From: Thalassobacillus devorans MSP14
GTDB taxonomy: Bacteria; Bacillota; Bacilli; Bacillales; Halobacillaceae
Assembly (NCBI RefSeq): GCF_000496835.1
Contig: NZ_KI543236.1
Span: 1,406,773-1,470,772 of the forward strand
Direction: 5' to 3'
Length of the DNA: 64,000 nucleotides
In this document: piece by piece, positions 9,451 to 18,746 of the stretch
How the letters are laid out: each line of letters opens with the position of its first letter
How positions within the stretch are numbered: position 1 is the first letter of the stretch
Translations under genes and position numbers: made by a program
The notes under the pieces: generated by a model
What the model saw: only the letters and a program-made list of their open reading frames with translations
What the model was told of the DNA's origin: nothing
The model's database searches: none

Positions 9451-10614
9451 TCACCGGTGAGCCATATTGCCTAATGTACGTTTGAATAGTTGCCAGACAT
9501 TCCCTTGTTTCACACTAGTCTCAGCTACTAATGGCACCTCAGTAAGCACTTTGTCTCCCTGCTTAACTTTTACCGTCCCTAAATGGCTGCCTTCCTCTAT
9601 TGGCAGCTGAATATTTTTGTCAAACTCCATGGACGTTGCTAGATTTTCCAGCTTTTGTCCTTTACGTTTCAGCAACGTAACAGGGGTTTCCGTTATTAAA
9701 TTTAACTCTGGCTTATCGCCTCTCGCTAACTGCAAGGTGCTCATTTTGTGTCCTTTATCATATAATTGTTCTGTTTCGAATTGACTGTAAGCATAGTCAA
9801 GCATCTTAGCTATATTCGCATTTCGTTCTTTCGGAGTTTTCGCTCCCATTACGACTGCAATCATGCGCATCCCATTCTTTTGAGCTGTAGCCGTGAGACA
9901 GTATTTCGCTTCATTTGTGTATCCTGTTTTTAAGCCATCCACACCTTTATAGTGTTTGACCAATTTATTCGTGTTCACAAGCCAGAATTCATTTTTTTGC
10001 CCTTTTCGCAAATAGTCTTCATAAATACTGGTATAATCCGTTATATTTTCATACTGTAATAATTTTTTAGCCATCACTGCCATATCATGGGCCGTGCTAT
10101 AATGGCCTTTTTCTGGAAGACCGGTCGTATTTTTAAAGTTAGTGTTCTTTAAACCAAGCTCTTCCGCTTTTTCGTTCATCTTTTTAACGAATGCTTCTTC
10201 ACTACCGGCAATTCTTTCGGCTAATGCTACGCTTGCATCATTACCAGAAGCCACAGCCACTCCCTTCAGAAGATCTTCAACCTTCATTTCTTCCCCGGCC
10301 TCAAGAAATATTTGAGATCCCCCCATCGAAGCAGCACGTTCACTTACCCTGACGGTCTCGTCCAACTTGATGACTTTGTTGTCTAAAGCTTCCATGATCA
10401 GTAATAATGTCATGATTTTCGTCATGCTGGCGGGCGGGAGTTTTTCATGTGCGTTCTTATCGAATAAAATCGTTCCACTGCTGTTCTCCATTAAAACGGC
10501 CGATTTCGCCCCTTCAGCCAGCTCTATTTGATTGGACTCTTGCCCATAGGTTACAGGAATACTTATTGTACTTACCAGCATGAAAACAGTGAAATAAATG
10601 GCTATTTTTTTCAT
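9451..10614 (-). CDS. dacF: D-alanyl-D-alanine carboxypeptidase DacF
   Basis: A penicillin-binding protein of the S11 family, 387 residues, that trims the terminal D-Ala of peptidoglycan stem peptides during sporulation. A signal peptide is visible (MKKIAIYFTVFMLVSTISIP, cut near residue 25). The catalytic motifs are SMTK (residues 63-66), SGN (about 123-125) and KTG (about 229-231), followed by the C-terminal beta-rich domain. It lies directly upstream of spoIIA on the same strand, as in B. subtilis, where forespore transcription reads through. A weak sigma-F-like match (GTAATA, 15 bases, GGAAAATAT) lies about 30 bases upstream. Confidence 0.93.
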   Translation of the reverse strand: MKKIAIYFTVFMLVSTISIPVTYGQESNQIELAEGAKSAVLMENSSGTILFDKNAHEKLPPASMTKIMTLLLIMEALDNKVIKLDETVRVSERAASMGGSQIFLEAGEEMKVEDLLKGVAVASGNDASVALAERIAGSEEAFVKKMNEKAEELGLKNTNFKNTTGLPEKGHYSTAHDMAVMAKKLLQYENITDYTSIYEDYLRKGQKNEFWLVNTNKLVKHYKGVDGLKTGYTNEAKYCLTATAQKNGMRMIAVVMGAKTPKERNANIAKMLDYAYSQFETEQLYDKGHKMSTLQLARGDKPELNLITETPVTLLKRKGQKLENLATSMEFDKNIQLPIEEGSHLGTVKVKQGDKVLTEVPLVAETSVKQGNVWQLFKRTLGNMAHR

Positions 10615-10785
10615 TCACTTTCCCTCCATTCATAGTTGTAGTTATATTTTCCAACAACCTGCCGTTTTATTACGAAACCCAAAGAAAATTATTTAATATG
10701 CGATAAAAATATTATGTAAACTATACTGAATATATTCGTGACTATCAGATAAATCAAGGTATTCTTTGTTGCAAAACGTAATTAC

Positions 10786-10820
10786 CAGAAATAAGAACGC
10801 CCATAAAATACGGGCGTTCT
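10786..10820 (-). terminator. pdp terminator
   Basis: A 9-bp perfect stem AGAACGCCC/GGGCGTTCT with a 9-base loop lies ten bases after the pdp stop and is followed on the minus strand by TATTTCT. It ends the nucleoside operon before dacF. Confidence 0.8.
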
Positions 10821-10829
10821 ACTAATAGG

Positions 10830-12131
10830 CTAATTGATAACTTTATGAATTAAAGTAGGGGCTGATACTTTTTCTTCGGTGATGGTGTATGCTTCTTTCA
10901 CTTTCGCTATCGAGTCTTCCGGGTTTTCTTCATCACTATTCAAGACTACCAGCGGTTCTCCTGCTTTTACTTCATCGCCGATCTTTTTCTTTAAGGTAAT
11001 GCCAACTGCATGATTTATTACATCGTCTTTCGTTGCACGACCTGCTCCAAGATACATAGCGGCCACTCCAATCGACTCAGCATCAATAGCTGATACATAG
11101 CCATCCTGATCGGCGGTTACCTCTAATTTATATTTGGACTGTGGTAATTTATTCAAATCATTGATCATGTCAATATTCCCGCCCTGAGCAGCAATAAAGT
11201 TACGGAATGCTTCGAACGCTTTGCCATTCTCCAAATTCTTTTCAAGCTCTGCGTATGCTTCCTCATAACTGGAGAATACTTCAGCAAGCACTGTCATATG
11301 AGAAGCGATTTCTAATGAAAGTTTACGAAGGTCTTCCACGTTTTTGCCTTGCAGAATTTCCGCTGCTTCTTTTATTTCGTTAGCATTACCCACTTCAAAA
11401 CCAAGCGGCTGGTTCATATCACTGATGACAGCGACTGTGTTTCTGCCGAGATTTTTACCGATATTGACCATCTCTCTGGCAAGCGCTTCTGACTCTTCCA
11501 GGGTCTTCATGAATGCCCCCGTACCTGTTTTGACATCCAGTACAATACTATCAGCACCAGAGGCAAGCTTCTTACTCATGATGGAACCGGCGATCAATGG
11601 AATAGAATCCACTGTAGCTGTTACGTCACGTAAGGCATATAGTTTTTTATCAGCTGGAGCCAAGTTACCTGTCTGTCCGGCAACAGCAAGTTTATGGGTA
11701 TTAACATTATTGACGAACTCTTCTTTCGTCATCTCAATATGAAAGTCTTCAATCGCCTCGAGTTTATCCAGTGTACCTCCTGTGTGACCAAGACCGCGCC
11801 CTGACATTTTGGCAACCGGAACACCTGCAGAAGCCACCAATGGCCCAACGATAAAGGTGACTTTATCGCCTACTCCACCAGTAGAATGTTTATCGACTAT
11901 GTGTCCTTCAATGCCTGACAAATCGATCGTTTCACCTGAATCAACCATAGCCTGGGTCAAAGTTGCCGTCTCTTTTTCAGTCATTCCTTTGAAATAGATA
12001 GCCATCGTCAAGGCAGACGCTTGATAATCCGGTATCTCACCTTTTGTGTAGCCTTTAACAAAAAACTTGATTTCTTCCTCATTAAGTTCCATACCATTAC
12101 GTTTTTTCTGAATTACATCAACCATTCTCAT
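10830..12131 (-). CDS. pdp: pyrimidine-nucleoside phosphorylase
   Basis: Phosphorolyses uridine, thymidine or deoxyuridine to base plus (deoxy)ribose-1-phosphate. The 433-residue protein has the thymidine phosphorylase signature KMSGRGLGHTGGTLDKLE, preceded by DKHSTGGVGDK, and a C-terminal domain ending in a biotinyl-like fold. The start MRMVDVIQKKRNG is chosen because GGAAGG is at correct distance; an ATG three codons earlier abuts that site. It follows punA by about 20 bases and shares its operon and pathway: the sugar phosphate goes to DeoB. In B. subtilis pdp lies elsewhere, so its presence here is a rearrangement. Confidence 0.93.
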   Translation of the reverse strand: MRMVDVIQKKRNGMELNEEEIKFFVKGYTKGEIPDYQASALTMAIYFKGMTEKETATLTQAMVDSGETIDLSGIEGHIVDKHSTGGVGDKVTFIVGPLVASAGVPVAKMSGRGLGHTGGTLDKLEAIEDFHIEMTKEEFVNNVNTHKLAVAGQTGNLAPADKKLYALRDVTATVDSIPLIAGSIMSKKLASGADSIVLDVKTGTGAFMKTLEESEALAREMVNIGKNLGRNTVAVISDMNQPLGFEVGNANEIKEAAEILQGKNVEDLRKLSLEIASHMTVLAEVFSSYEEAYAELEKNLENGKAFEAFRNFIAAQGGNIDMINDLNKLPQSKYKLEVTADQDGYVSAIDAESIGVAAMYLGAGRATKDDVINHAVGITLKKKIGDEVKAGEPLVVLNSDEENPEDSIAKVKEAYTITEEKVSAPTLIHKVIN

Positions 12132-12150
12132 TGCGATCATCCTTCCCCTG

Positions 12151-12975
12151 TTATGATGCAGACATTGACTGTAGAATTTCTTTCACAAACCCAAGGAAAT
12201 CTTCACGAACTTGTGCTGTGGTTTCAATAACTTCGTCATGCGTCAATGGCTGGTCTAAAATTCCTGCCGCCATATTGGAAATACAGGAGATACCGAGGAC
12301 TTTGATACCGGAATGACTCGCAACGATGACTTCTGGAACAGTAGACATACCTACCGCGTCGCCGCCAAGGGTACGGAGCATTTTTACTTCGGCTGATGTT
12401 TCATAAGCAGGTCCGGTATTCCCGACGTACACACCATTACGGACTTTCAACCCAAGATTATCTGCACATTTTTGTGCGGTTTGTATCAACTCTTTATTAT
12501 ATGCCTGGGACATATCAGGGAACCTGGGACCCATTTCTTCATCATTCTTACCGATTAAAGGGCTGTCTCCCATATTATTAATATGGTCGGTGATTATCAT
12601 TAAATCACCAGGTTCAAATATTTCATTTACGCCTCCTGCTGCATTTGTGACAAACATCGTTTCGATTCCAAGCTGCTTCATCACTCTTACAGGGAACGTC
12701 ACCTGCTGCATGCTGTAGCCCTCATAATAATGGAAGCGCCCCTGCATGGCGATAACCTGGTGTCCTTCCAGTTCACCGATTACCAATTGACCTTTATGAC
12801 CGGAAACAGTGGATTCCGGAAAATGAGGAATGTCTCCATACGGGATCACAACCGGGTTTTTGATTTCGTCAGCTAACACTCCAAGCCCTGAGCCTAAAAT
12901 CAATCCTACCGTTGGTTTCTCAGATAGTTTATTTGAAATAAATGAAGCTGATTCTCTGATTTGTTCGATATTCAT
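12151..12975 (-). CDS. punA: purine-nucleoside phosphorylase
   Basis: Phosphorolyses guanosine/inosine and their deoxy forms. The 274-residue protein of the trimeric PNP class shows the phosphate-binding GLILGSGLG near the N-terminus, [19 protein letters not shown] and [11 protein letters not shown], followed by [16 protein letters not shown]. The ATG (MNIEQIRES) is preceded by GGAGGG; an earlier ATG overlaps the deoB stop and lacks a site. The order deoB-punA-pdp makes one nucleoside-salvage operon. The B. subtilis counterpart is also called pupG. Confidence 0.93.
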   Translation of the reverse strand: MNIEQIRESASFISNKLSEKPTVGLILGSGLGVLADEIKNPVVIPYGDIPHFPESTVSGHKGQLVIGELEGHQVIAMQGRFHYYEGYSMQQVTFPVRVMKQLGIETMFVTNAAGGVNEIFEPGDLMIITDHINNMGDSPLIGKNDEEMGPRFPDMSQAYNKELIQTAQKCADNLGLKVRNGVYVGNTGPAYETSAEVKMLRTLGGDAVGMSTVPEVIVASHSGIKVLGISCISNMAAGILDQPLTHDEVIETTAQVREDFLGFVKEILQSMSAS

Positions 12976-12989
12976 GCTTTCACCCTCCA

Positions 12990-14168
12990 TCACTTAATCT
13001 CTTTTAAGAAGCTTTGCCCATGTTCCGGCGTCTTGATCTTGAAATTGTCCGAAACCGTTGCTCCAATATCTGCAAATGTTTTACGTTGATCCAAACGCTT
13101 CCCTTGTTCGATTCCTTTATGATAAGCAAGAAGTGGAACTAATTCACGTGTATGATCTGTACCGTGATGAATCGGGTCGTTCCCGTGGTCAGCCGTAATT
13201 AAGAGCAGGTCCTCCTCTTTAAGTTTCTCTAATACCTGCGGAAGTCGGGCATCGAAGGCTTCCAGAGCCTCGCCATAGCCTTGCGGATCACGCCGGTGTC
13301 CGAACTTCGCATCAAAATCCACCAGGTTCAAGAAGTTGAGCCCTCGGAAATCCTTATCCATAGAAGCTACCAGCTGATCCATGCCGTCCATATTGTCTGT
13401 GGTTCGGATTGCTTCTGTAACACCTTCTCCGTCATAAATATCGGAAATCTTACCTAATGCGATGACATCAAGTCCTTCATCCTTCATTTCATTCATAACA
13501 GTCCGTCCAAACGGCTTAAGGGCATAGTCATGGCGGTTAGGTGTGCGCTCGAATGCTCCTGGTTTTCCGACGAACGGACGGGCGATTACGCGGCCGACCA
13601 TATATTTTTCATCAAGCGTAAGTTCCCTTGCGATTTCACATATTTCATATAACTCTTCCAGAGGGACAACCTCTTCGTGAGCAGCAATCTGCAAAACAGA
13701 ATCAGCCGAGGTATAAACGATCAATGCACCAGTTTCCATATGCTCTTCGCCTAATTCTTTCAGGATTTCGGTGCCGGAAGCAGGCTTATTGCCGATGACT
13801 TTACGACCGGTGCGTTGTACTAATTCATGGAGAAGTTCATCAGGAAAACCATCTGGAAACGTACGGAACGGTTTATCTATATACAAGCCCATGATTTCCC
13901 AGTGACCAGTCATGGTATCTTTTCCATTCGAAGCTTCCTGCATAGTAGTATAATGTGCTTTTGGAGTCTTTGCTTCCTCAATCCCCATAATATTGCGGAT
14001 ATTGCTCAAACCGAGTTCACCCATATTCGGCATTTTAAGGCCACCCATATGTTCTGCAATATGACCAAGGGTATCTGCACCTTTATCATTGAACTTAGCC
14101 GCATCCGGCGCCTCACCGATACCGACAGAATCCATTACTATTAAGAATACTCGCTTGAAATCATTCAT
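12990..14168 (-). CDS. deoB: phosphopentomutase
   Basis: Interconverts (deoxy)ribose-1-phosphate and -5-phosphate, linking nucleoside phosphorolysis to central metabolism. The 392-residue protein belongs to the alkaline phosphatase superfamily: metal-binding [13 protein letters not shown] at the N-terminus, the DTMTGHWE loop carrying the catalytic Thr, and C-terminal ITADHGNDP with GTDHTRE. The start MNDFKRVF is set by GGAGGG upstream and matches family length; the open frame continues 108 codons further upstream, into xerD on the same strand, without meaning. It is known as drm in B. subtilis. Confidence 0.95.
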   Translation of the reverse strand: MNDFKRVFLIVMDSVGIGEAPDAAKFNDKGADTLGHIAEHMGGLKMPNMGELGLSNIRNIMGIEEAKTPKAHYTTMQEASNGKDTMTGHWEIMGLYIDKPFRTFPDGFPDELLHELVQRTGRKVIGNKPASGTEILKELGEEHMETGALIVYTSADSVLQIAAHEEVVPLEELYEICEIARELTLDEKYMVGRVIARPFVGKPGAFERTPNRHDYALKPFGRTVMNEMKDEGLDVIALGKISDIYDGEGVTEAIRTTDNMDGMDQLVASMDKDFRGLNFLNLVDFDAKFGHRRDPQGYGEALEAFDARLPQVLEKLKEEDLLLITADHGNDPIHHGTDHTRELVPLLAYHKGIEQGKRLDQRKTFADIGATVSDNFKIKTPEHGQSFLKEIK

Positions 14169-14266
14169 TTTATTTCCCTCCTGTAATTTACATTCCTTAT
14201 CCTTACCAACAATACACAAAAAATAGAGATGTAGGATGTCAGACAACTGTTTTTGTAAAAAAGAGT

Positions 14267-15157
14267 TTATGCCCGTGGATGGTATGAGCGATAAACATCT
14301 TTCAAACGTGTTTTGCTTACATGTGTATAAATTTGCGTTGTTGAAATGTCCGCATGCCCGAGCATCTCCTGCACCGCTCGTAGATCTGCACCATTTTCTA
14401 ATAAATGAGTAGCGAACGAATGGCGCAGCGTATGAGGAGTAATCGCTTTTTGAATGCCTACCTCTCGGGCAACCGCTTTCAATATCTTCCAAAATCCCTG
14501 TCTGGATAATGGATTGCCATGATGATTGACAAATAACTCTTCCGTCTGTTTTTTTCTGACTAAGCCCGGTCTCGAGTTACTTAAATAATCTTCTACCGCT
14601 TCCTTAGCCATATCACCAAGCGGAATGATCCGTTCCTTAGAGCCTTTGCCGAAACATCTTACAAACCCCATTGTAAGATGAAGATCAGTGACCTTCAAAG
14701 ACATCAGCTCAGAGACACGTAAGCCGGTGGCATAAAGCATCTCAAGCATCGCCCGGTTACGTAAAGAGAGGGAATCCCCTCCTTGCAGGTTCAATAGCTT
14801 GTCCACTTCCTCTGTGGAAAGCACCTTCGGCAGTTTCCGTTCTTTCTTAGGAGTCTCGATATGTAGACTCGGATCCTGGTCACTCACCTTTTCCCTGACC
14901 AGGAACTGATGAAAAAGCCTGACAGAGGACAAGAGTCGCGCTATTGTTGCAGAAGAACGGCCTTCATCATTCAAATAATACATATATTTCATAATGTGGG
15001 TTCTCGTCACGTCATCCCAGCTTTTTATGGACAAATGCTTATCCAAAAACTCAGCATATTGTCTTAAATCACGCTGATAGGATTTGATTGTATTTTCCGA
15101 TAATCCCCGTTCCACAGTTAAATAGTGGAAAAAATCATCAAGTGCATGCTTCAGCAT
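14267..15157 (-). CDS. xerD: site-specific tyrosine recombinase XerD
   Basis: Resolves chromosome dimers at dif with XerC. The 296-residue protein has an N-terminal SAM-like DNA-binding domain (residues 1-90) and a catalytic domain with the family residues: Arg in [10 protein letters not shown], Lys in [16 protein letters not shown], the His of LGHADIS and the nucleophile Tyr in TQIYTHV. Length and position before deoB fit B. subtilis ripX. A GGGAGAG site precedes the ATG. Confidence 0.95.
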   Translation of the reverse strand: MLKHALDDFFHYLTVERGLSENTIKSYQRDLRQYAEFLDKHLSIKSWDDVTRTHIMKYMYYLNDEGRSSATIARLLSSVRLFHQFLVREKVSDQDPSLHIETPKKERKLPKVLSTEEVDKLLNLQGGDSLSLRNRAMLEMLYATGLRVSELMSLKVTDLHLTMGFVRCFGKGSKERIIPLGDMAKEAVEDYLSNSRPGLVRKKQTEELFVNHHGNPLSRQGFWKILKAVAREVGIQKAITPHTLRHSFATHLLENGADLRAVQEMLGHADISTTQIYTHVSKTRLKDVYRSYHPRA

Positions 15158-15163
15158 ACGTCT

Positions 15164-15382
15164 CTACTCTCCCAATTGAATAAAAATCGATAATCGCTCC
15201 GGCCAACTGATATCTTCCTGATTGAACACCTTCACTGCGGCGCCCTTTGGTTCATCATAACGATGATAGCGCTCATATTCCAGGTGGACCATTCGTAGTG
15301 CCATATAAAAAAAGGAAGTACAGAGGACAAATACAATAAGTATCTTCAATGTATCCTTGAGGAACAACCACACGTGCTTCAT
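15164..15382 (-). CDS. yqzK: YqzK-type small membrane protein
   Basis: A 72-residue protein with one hydrophobic N-terminal segment (LKILIVFVLCTSFFYMALRMV) followed by a charged tail. It resembles the YqzK family, encoded between fur and xerD in B. subtilis. AAGGGGG lies upstream of adjacent GTG and ATG codons, and the ATG has the better spacing. The stop is six bases from the xerD start, so the two are probably cotranscribed. Function unknown. Confidence 0.75.
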   Translation of the reverse strand: MKHVWLFLKDTLKILIVFVLCTSFFYMALRMVHLEYERYHRYDEPKGAAVKVFNQEDISWPERLSIFIQLGE

Positions 15383-15582
15383 CACTACGCCCCCTTGTCA
15401 ATCTCATTAACAAGGTATGCCATCCCTCTAGGAAAATATACATAAAACAAAGATTCTACTCTACTTTAAAGCTACAATAAATTTAATAGAATGTAAAGAA
15501 GACTACGCTGAAAGCATAAGCCAGCTTTTTTCACACTTCCATACTACCATACTATGTATACCGGGTGGTTTATAAAACCAAC

Positions 15583-15613
15583 AAAAAAGTGAACACGCAG
15601 TTCCGCATTCACT
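15583..15613 (-). terminator. fur terminator
   Basis: A hairpin with arms GTGAA-GCG/CGT-TTCAC, followed on the minus strand by TTTTTT, lies about 35 bases after the fur stop. Confidence 0.7.
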
Positions 15614-15648
15614 ATTTTCAAGCTATGAAATTATCAGGCTCCATTCCC

Positions 15649-16101
15649 TTACGATTTAACCGTTTCTTTTTGACAGACGCGGCAAATACCATGAAAGGTC
15701 AGACGATGGTCTTTCACTTGGAAGCCCCATTGATTTTCAACTAATTTTTCTACGTCGCCAAGGAGATCTTCTTCAATTTCTTCCACTGCCCCACATTCTA
15801 TACAGACGAGGTGGTGATGAAAATGTTCGGCACCTTCTTTTCTTAAGTCATAACGGGATACCCCGTCACCGAAATTTATTTTATCGACTATTTTCAACTC
15901 AGATAATAATTCTAAGGTCCGGTACACCGTAGCAAGGCCGATCTCTGGCGCCTTCTCTTTGACGAGGAGGTAAACATCTTCTGCGCTTAAGTGATCCTCT
16001 TCATTCTCCAGCAATACTCGTACCGTCGCTTCCCGTTGCGGGGTCAACTTGTAACTTTGCGAATGTAACTGCTTTTTAATTCTTTCGATACGGTGCTCCA
16101 T
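15649..16101 (-). CDS. fur: ferric uptake regulator Fur
   Basis: A Fe2+-dependent repressor of 150 residues. The winged-helix domain occupies residues 1-85 (LTPQREATVRVLL, IGLATVYRTLELL recognition helix). The dimerisation domain has the metal-binding HFHHHLVCIECG and a second zinc pair, CRVC, near the C-terminus. It is Fur rather than PerR or Zur by its position between yqzK and spoIIM and by overall sequence. It has a consensus sigma-A promoter with a Per-box-like site directly upstream of the -35, suggesting control by the peroxide regulator PerR as in B. subtilis. Confidence 0.92.
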   Translation of the reverse strand: MEHRIERIKKQLHSQSYKLTPQREATVRVLLENEEDHLSAEDVYLLVKEKAPEIGLATVYRTLELLSELKIVDKINFGDGVSRYDLRKEGAEHFHHHLVCIECGAVEEIEEDLLGDVEKLVENQWGFQVKDHRLTFHGICRVCQKETVKS

Positions 16102-16133
16102 GTAGCGTCCCCCTCCCTCGCAATTCCATTTTA

Positions 16134-16162
16134 ATTATAAGCAGAGAAGGAACTGGTGTCAA
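16134..16162 (-). promoter_or_regulatory. consensus sigma-A promoter of fur
   Basis: TTGACA and TATAAT separated by exactly 17 bases on the minus strand, a perfect housekeeping promoter, about 33 bases before the fur ATG. Confidence 0.85.
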
Positions 16163-16163
16163 A

Positions 16164-16178
16164 TTACAATCATTACAA
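16164..16178 (-). promoter_or_regulatory. Per-box-like operator upstream of fur
   Basis: TTGTAATGATTGTAA matches the PerR box TTATAATnATTATAA at 12 of 14 defined positions and ends one base before the fur -35. A bound repressor there would touch RNA polymerase. PerR control of fur is known in B. subtilis; here it is inferred from the site alone. Confidence 0.6.
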
Positions 16179-16218
16179 TCTGCTTTCGATAATTATTTTA
16201 ATCTAATAGTGACAATCC

Positions 16219-16857
16219 CTATTTATATAGCCACTTCACTACCCACTCTAACGTTTGGTTAGAAAGGAATGCTTCAATAAAGGAAGCAATCACCAGACAT
16301 GCGATTAATATGGCGAACAGTATACCATACTGAAGAAAAATAGTCATAATCGGCTGATGGACCCGTTTTGAGAATAACTGCCGGAATAAAGTGATCGAAA
16401 AAATCATTGCTAAGGCGCCTGCTATCAGGTAAATAGGAATAATCAACAGGTTTTGAGGGGCGATGGAAACGGAAGAAATGAATAATCCATACCACCCCAT
16501 CTGGTTGACTAAAAAACCCACGGAAAAACCAACCACTAGTCCTTTAATAAATAATAACACTGTAATGATGGGCATACCGATCACAGAAATACCCAGTATA
16601 AAAATCAACAGCATATATTTCAAATGGTAAGCTAAACTATCCCAAAACAGCGTGGGCTTTGACACAACATCTGTATTAATCATTTGCTGGAAAAATTGAT
16701 TCAAATAGAAATACAGGTCCTGTTTTTGAATGAAGTTCATACTATTGACAATCACTGCTCCAAATATGATCCCGATTAAAAATAGCACAGAGATGAAAAT
16801 ATAAATATTCATATAACTTGTAAAATGATTTCTCAAAACCCGTTGCTGTGCGTACAT
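16219..16857 (-). CDS. spoIIM: stage II sporulation protein M
   Basis: An integral membrane protein of 212 residues with about five hydrophobic segments and a short polar N-terminus (MYAQQRVLRNHF). SpoIIM acts with SpoIID and SpoIIP in septal peptidoglycan dissolution and engulfment, expressed from the mother cell in B. subtilis. The ATG five bases after GGAGG is chosen over a GTG four codons earlier, which is too close to a Shine-Dalgarno site. Its place next to fur is conserved. Confidence 0.93.
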   Translation of the reverse strand: MYAQQRVLRNHFTSYMNIYIFISVLFLIGIIFGAVIVNSMNFIQKQDLYFYLNQFFQQMINTDVVSKPTLFWDSLAYHLKYMLLIFILGISVIGMPIITVLLFIKGLVVGFSVGFLVNQMGWYGLFISSVSIAPQNLLIIPIYLIAGALAMIFSITLFRQLFSKRVHQPIMTIFLQYGILFAILIACLVIASFIEAFLSNQTLEWVVKWLYK

Positions 16858-16929
16858 ACTTTCCTCCACCCCTTCTCAAGCTATCTATTACAACTCTATG
16901 AAGTGAAGAAAGAAAGTAGACCAACGATT

Positions 16930-18105
16930 CTATGAATTACTCCGGACTTTCCCGTATTTACCGCCTCCACCTGCTTCAATTGCTACTTCACCTTTTCTTA
17001 AGGAAAGAATGCGGGCAGTCAGCTTTTCAGGTATGACTTCATCCAGCTCACCCTTCTCAGCATGATGGATGACATGCATTTCTGTGCCAAACTTCCTTAA
17101 TAGAGTTTCATAAGTTTTTGGACCAAGGGATGGTAAGTATTCAAGAGGCACCTGATAGATATAGGGTGGCCGCTTGGAATGTGAGTCAATGGCAGAAGAA
17201 AGTTCCCTGATTCTTTCCGCTACCCCTTTGACTACTTTCTTTGAATTACATGCCGGACAAGGAAGTTCAAAAACAGCAAGTTTGGCTCCGCAGCCGTTAC
17301 AGACAGTTTCGTGATATTTCCCTAACATGGGATTCATACCATAGTTTGTTTCAATGCTTCTGCCTTTTTGCCCACGGAATGCTAACCCCAGCTCATAGAA
17401 AGAGGGGTTCTCCAGTTTTACCTTTTGGTATTCCCTGCCGATCTTAGCCAACGAATGCGCGTCAGAATTAGACACAAAAGTATAACCTGATAATTCTTCT
17501 ATCTGCTCTGCCATTGACGTATCAGAACTTAAACCCAATTCCACTGCATCTATTATTTTAGGGTCCAGAACCTCAGCTAATGAGCGTTTGACCCCTTTGC
17601 CATACAAGCTTTTAAATGGAGTGAAAACATGAGCTGGGATGAACCAGCCTCCCATGCTCTGGACATAGGTTTGTAACTCCCGGGCGCTCCCGTAATAACG
17701 TTGAGAGCTAAGGTTGACATTTTTCATCCGCCCAGACAGCCAGGCGGTGAATTTCTTCATTACGGAAAAGTAAGGGAAATAACACAAAACATGAATCGGT
17801 CCCTGGCAAAAATCATCATAAATTTCTACTTCCGCTCCTAATAATAGAGTGGTATTTTCAAATCGGACTCCGCCTTCTTCTAATTCCTCTGCATACCCTC
17901 TATCAATAAAATCCTCCAGTTCATCCTGGACAGCAGGAGCATGACTGTCAATAACTCCTACGATGTCCATGCCTTTCCGCCTGCTTGCTTCTTTTAAAAT
18001 ATTAGTCAGTGTAAGCGATTTTCCTCCACTGATTTTAACTGGCCGGCCGTTCCAATCCCGACCTATATGGATATGAAGATCGACATAATAGGAATGTAAA
18101 GCCAT
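16930..18105 (-). CDS. EndoQ-like PHP-domain DNA repair endonuclease
   Basis: A 391-residue protein. The N-terminal two thirds form a PHP metal-dependent phosphoesterase: DLHIHIGRD at residue 9, VIDSHAPAV near 52, LGAEVEIY near 88, PAHVFTP near 158 and SNSDAHSL near 213. A zinc-ribbon follows (CNGC about residue 269 and CPAC about 284), and a helix-hairpin-helix-like stretch (LPSLGPKTYETLLRKFG) lies near the C-terminus. This order fits endonuclease Q, which nicks 5' of deaminated bases such as hypoxanthine and uracil and is known from archaea and some Bacillus. It abuts nudF with one base between them. The repair role is inferred from family resemblance. Confidence 0.75.
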   Translation of the reverse strand: MALHSYYVDLHIHIGRDWNGRPVKISGGKSLTLTNILKEASRRKGMDIVGVIDSHAPAVQDELEDFIDRGYAEELEEGGVRFENTTLLLGAEVEIYDDFCQGPIHVLCYFPYFSVMKKFTAWLSGRMKNVNLSSQRYYGSARELQTYVQSMGGWFIPAHVFTPFKSLYGKGVKRSLAEVLDPKIIDAVELGLSSDTSMAEQIEELSGYTFVSNSDAHSLAKIGREYQKVKLENPSFYELGLAFRGQKGRSIETNYGMNPMLGKYHETVCNGCGAKLAVFELPCPACNSKKVVKGVAERIRELSSAIDSHSKRPPYIYQVPLEYLPSLGPKTYETLLRKFGTEMHVIHHAEKGELDEVIPEKLTARILSLRKGEVAIEAGGGGKYGKVRSNS

Positions 18106-18106
18106 G

Positions 18107-18649
18107 TTATACTCTCCTGTTTTTCAAATAAAGCAATGCGTAGGCTGTCTTAGCATCGTGGATTCTCTGTTCAGCCATCAGCCGTTCCGCTTCTTCCAAA
18201 GGGAGTTCATAAACTTCTACAAATTCATCTTCATCCCCTGCTACAGCGTCATCCAGCCGTTGCAATTGATCAGTAAAATACACATAGACCAGCTCATCAG
18301 CAAAACCGGGTGATGTATAGAAAGAAGTCACCAGTTCCAAGTGATCTGTCGTATATCCTGTTTCTTCTTCCAGCTCCCGTTTTGCTGTCACTTCAGGCGC
18401 TTCCCCTTCTTCCAGCTTCCCCGCCGGTATTTCCAGGATGCTTTTCTCCAGGGCTTTCCGATATTGTTCAACAAAAACAATGTTATTTTCATCTGTCAAT
18501 GCTATAATCGCTACAGCACCGGGATGCTTGATCAACTCTCGTTTAGATGTATTGCCATCGGGTAAAGTAACACTGTCTACTTGCAGTTTTATCACTTTAC
18601 CATTAAATATTTTCTCTGTATCAATCGTTTTTTCTTCAAATTTTTTCAT
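18107..18649 (-). CDS. nudF: ADP-ribose pyrophosphatase (Nudix)
   Basis: A Nudix hydrolase of 180 residues that cleaves ADP-ribose to AMP and ribose-5-phosphate. The full Nudix box spans about residues 74-96, with G at its start, then E, the REL and EEETGY metal-binding core. The ATG (MKKFEEKT) is used; a TTG two codons earlier lies too close to GAGGGG. It lies at the head of the nudF-endoQ pair. Confidence 0.9.
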   Translation of the reverse strand: MKKFEEKTIDTEKIFNGKVIKLQVDSVTLPDGNTSKRELIKHPGAVAIIALTDENNIVFVEQYRKALEKSILEIPAGKLEEGEAPEVTAKRELEEETGYTTDHLELVTSFYTSPGFADELVYVYFTDQLQRLDDAVAGDEDEFVEVYELPLEEAERLMAEQRIHDAKTAYALLYLKNRRV

Positions 18650-18746
18650 GACCAAAACCCCTCTCTGTTACACTACCGCCATTCTAACACATTGTTATTC
18701 GACAGGGGATGGTGGAGATAATTTCACGAAAGAAAGGATGTTCCCA

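Noticed and set aside
10644-10673. Sigma-F/sigma-G promoter for dacF (GTAATA...GGAAAATAT)
   Set aside because: Both elements deviate from consensus and the -35 is poor; mentioned only in the dacF entry.
14169-14492. 108-codon N-terminal extension of deoB
   Set aside because: It overlaps the end of xerD, shows no protein-like conservation and the ATG at 14168 has a strong ribosome-binding site and gives the normal family length.
18438-18746. Upstream extension of the aldo/keto reductase frame
   Set aside because: It is antisense to nudF; the family N-terminus begins at 18747 after a ribosome-binding site.
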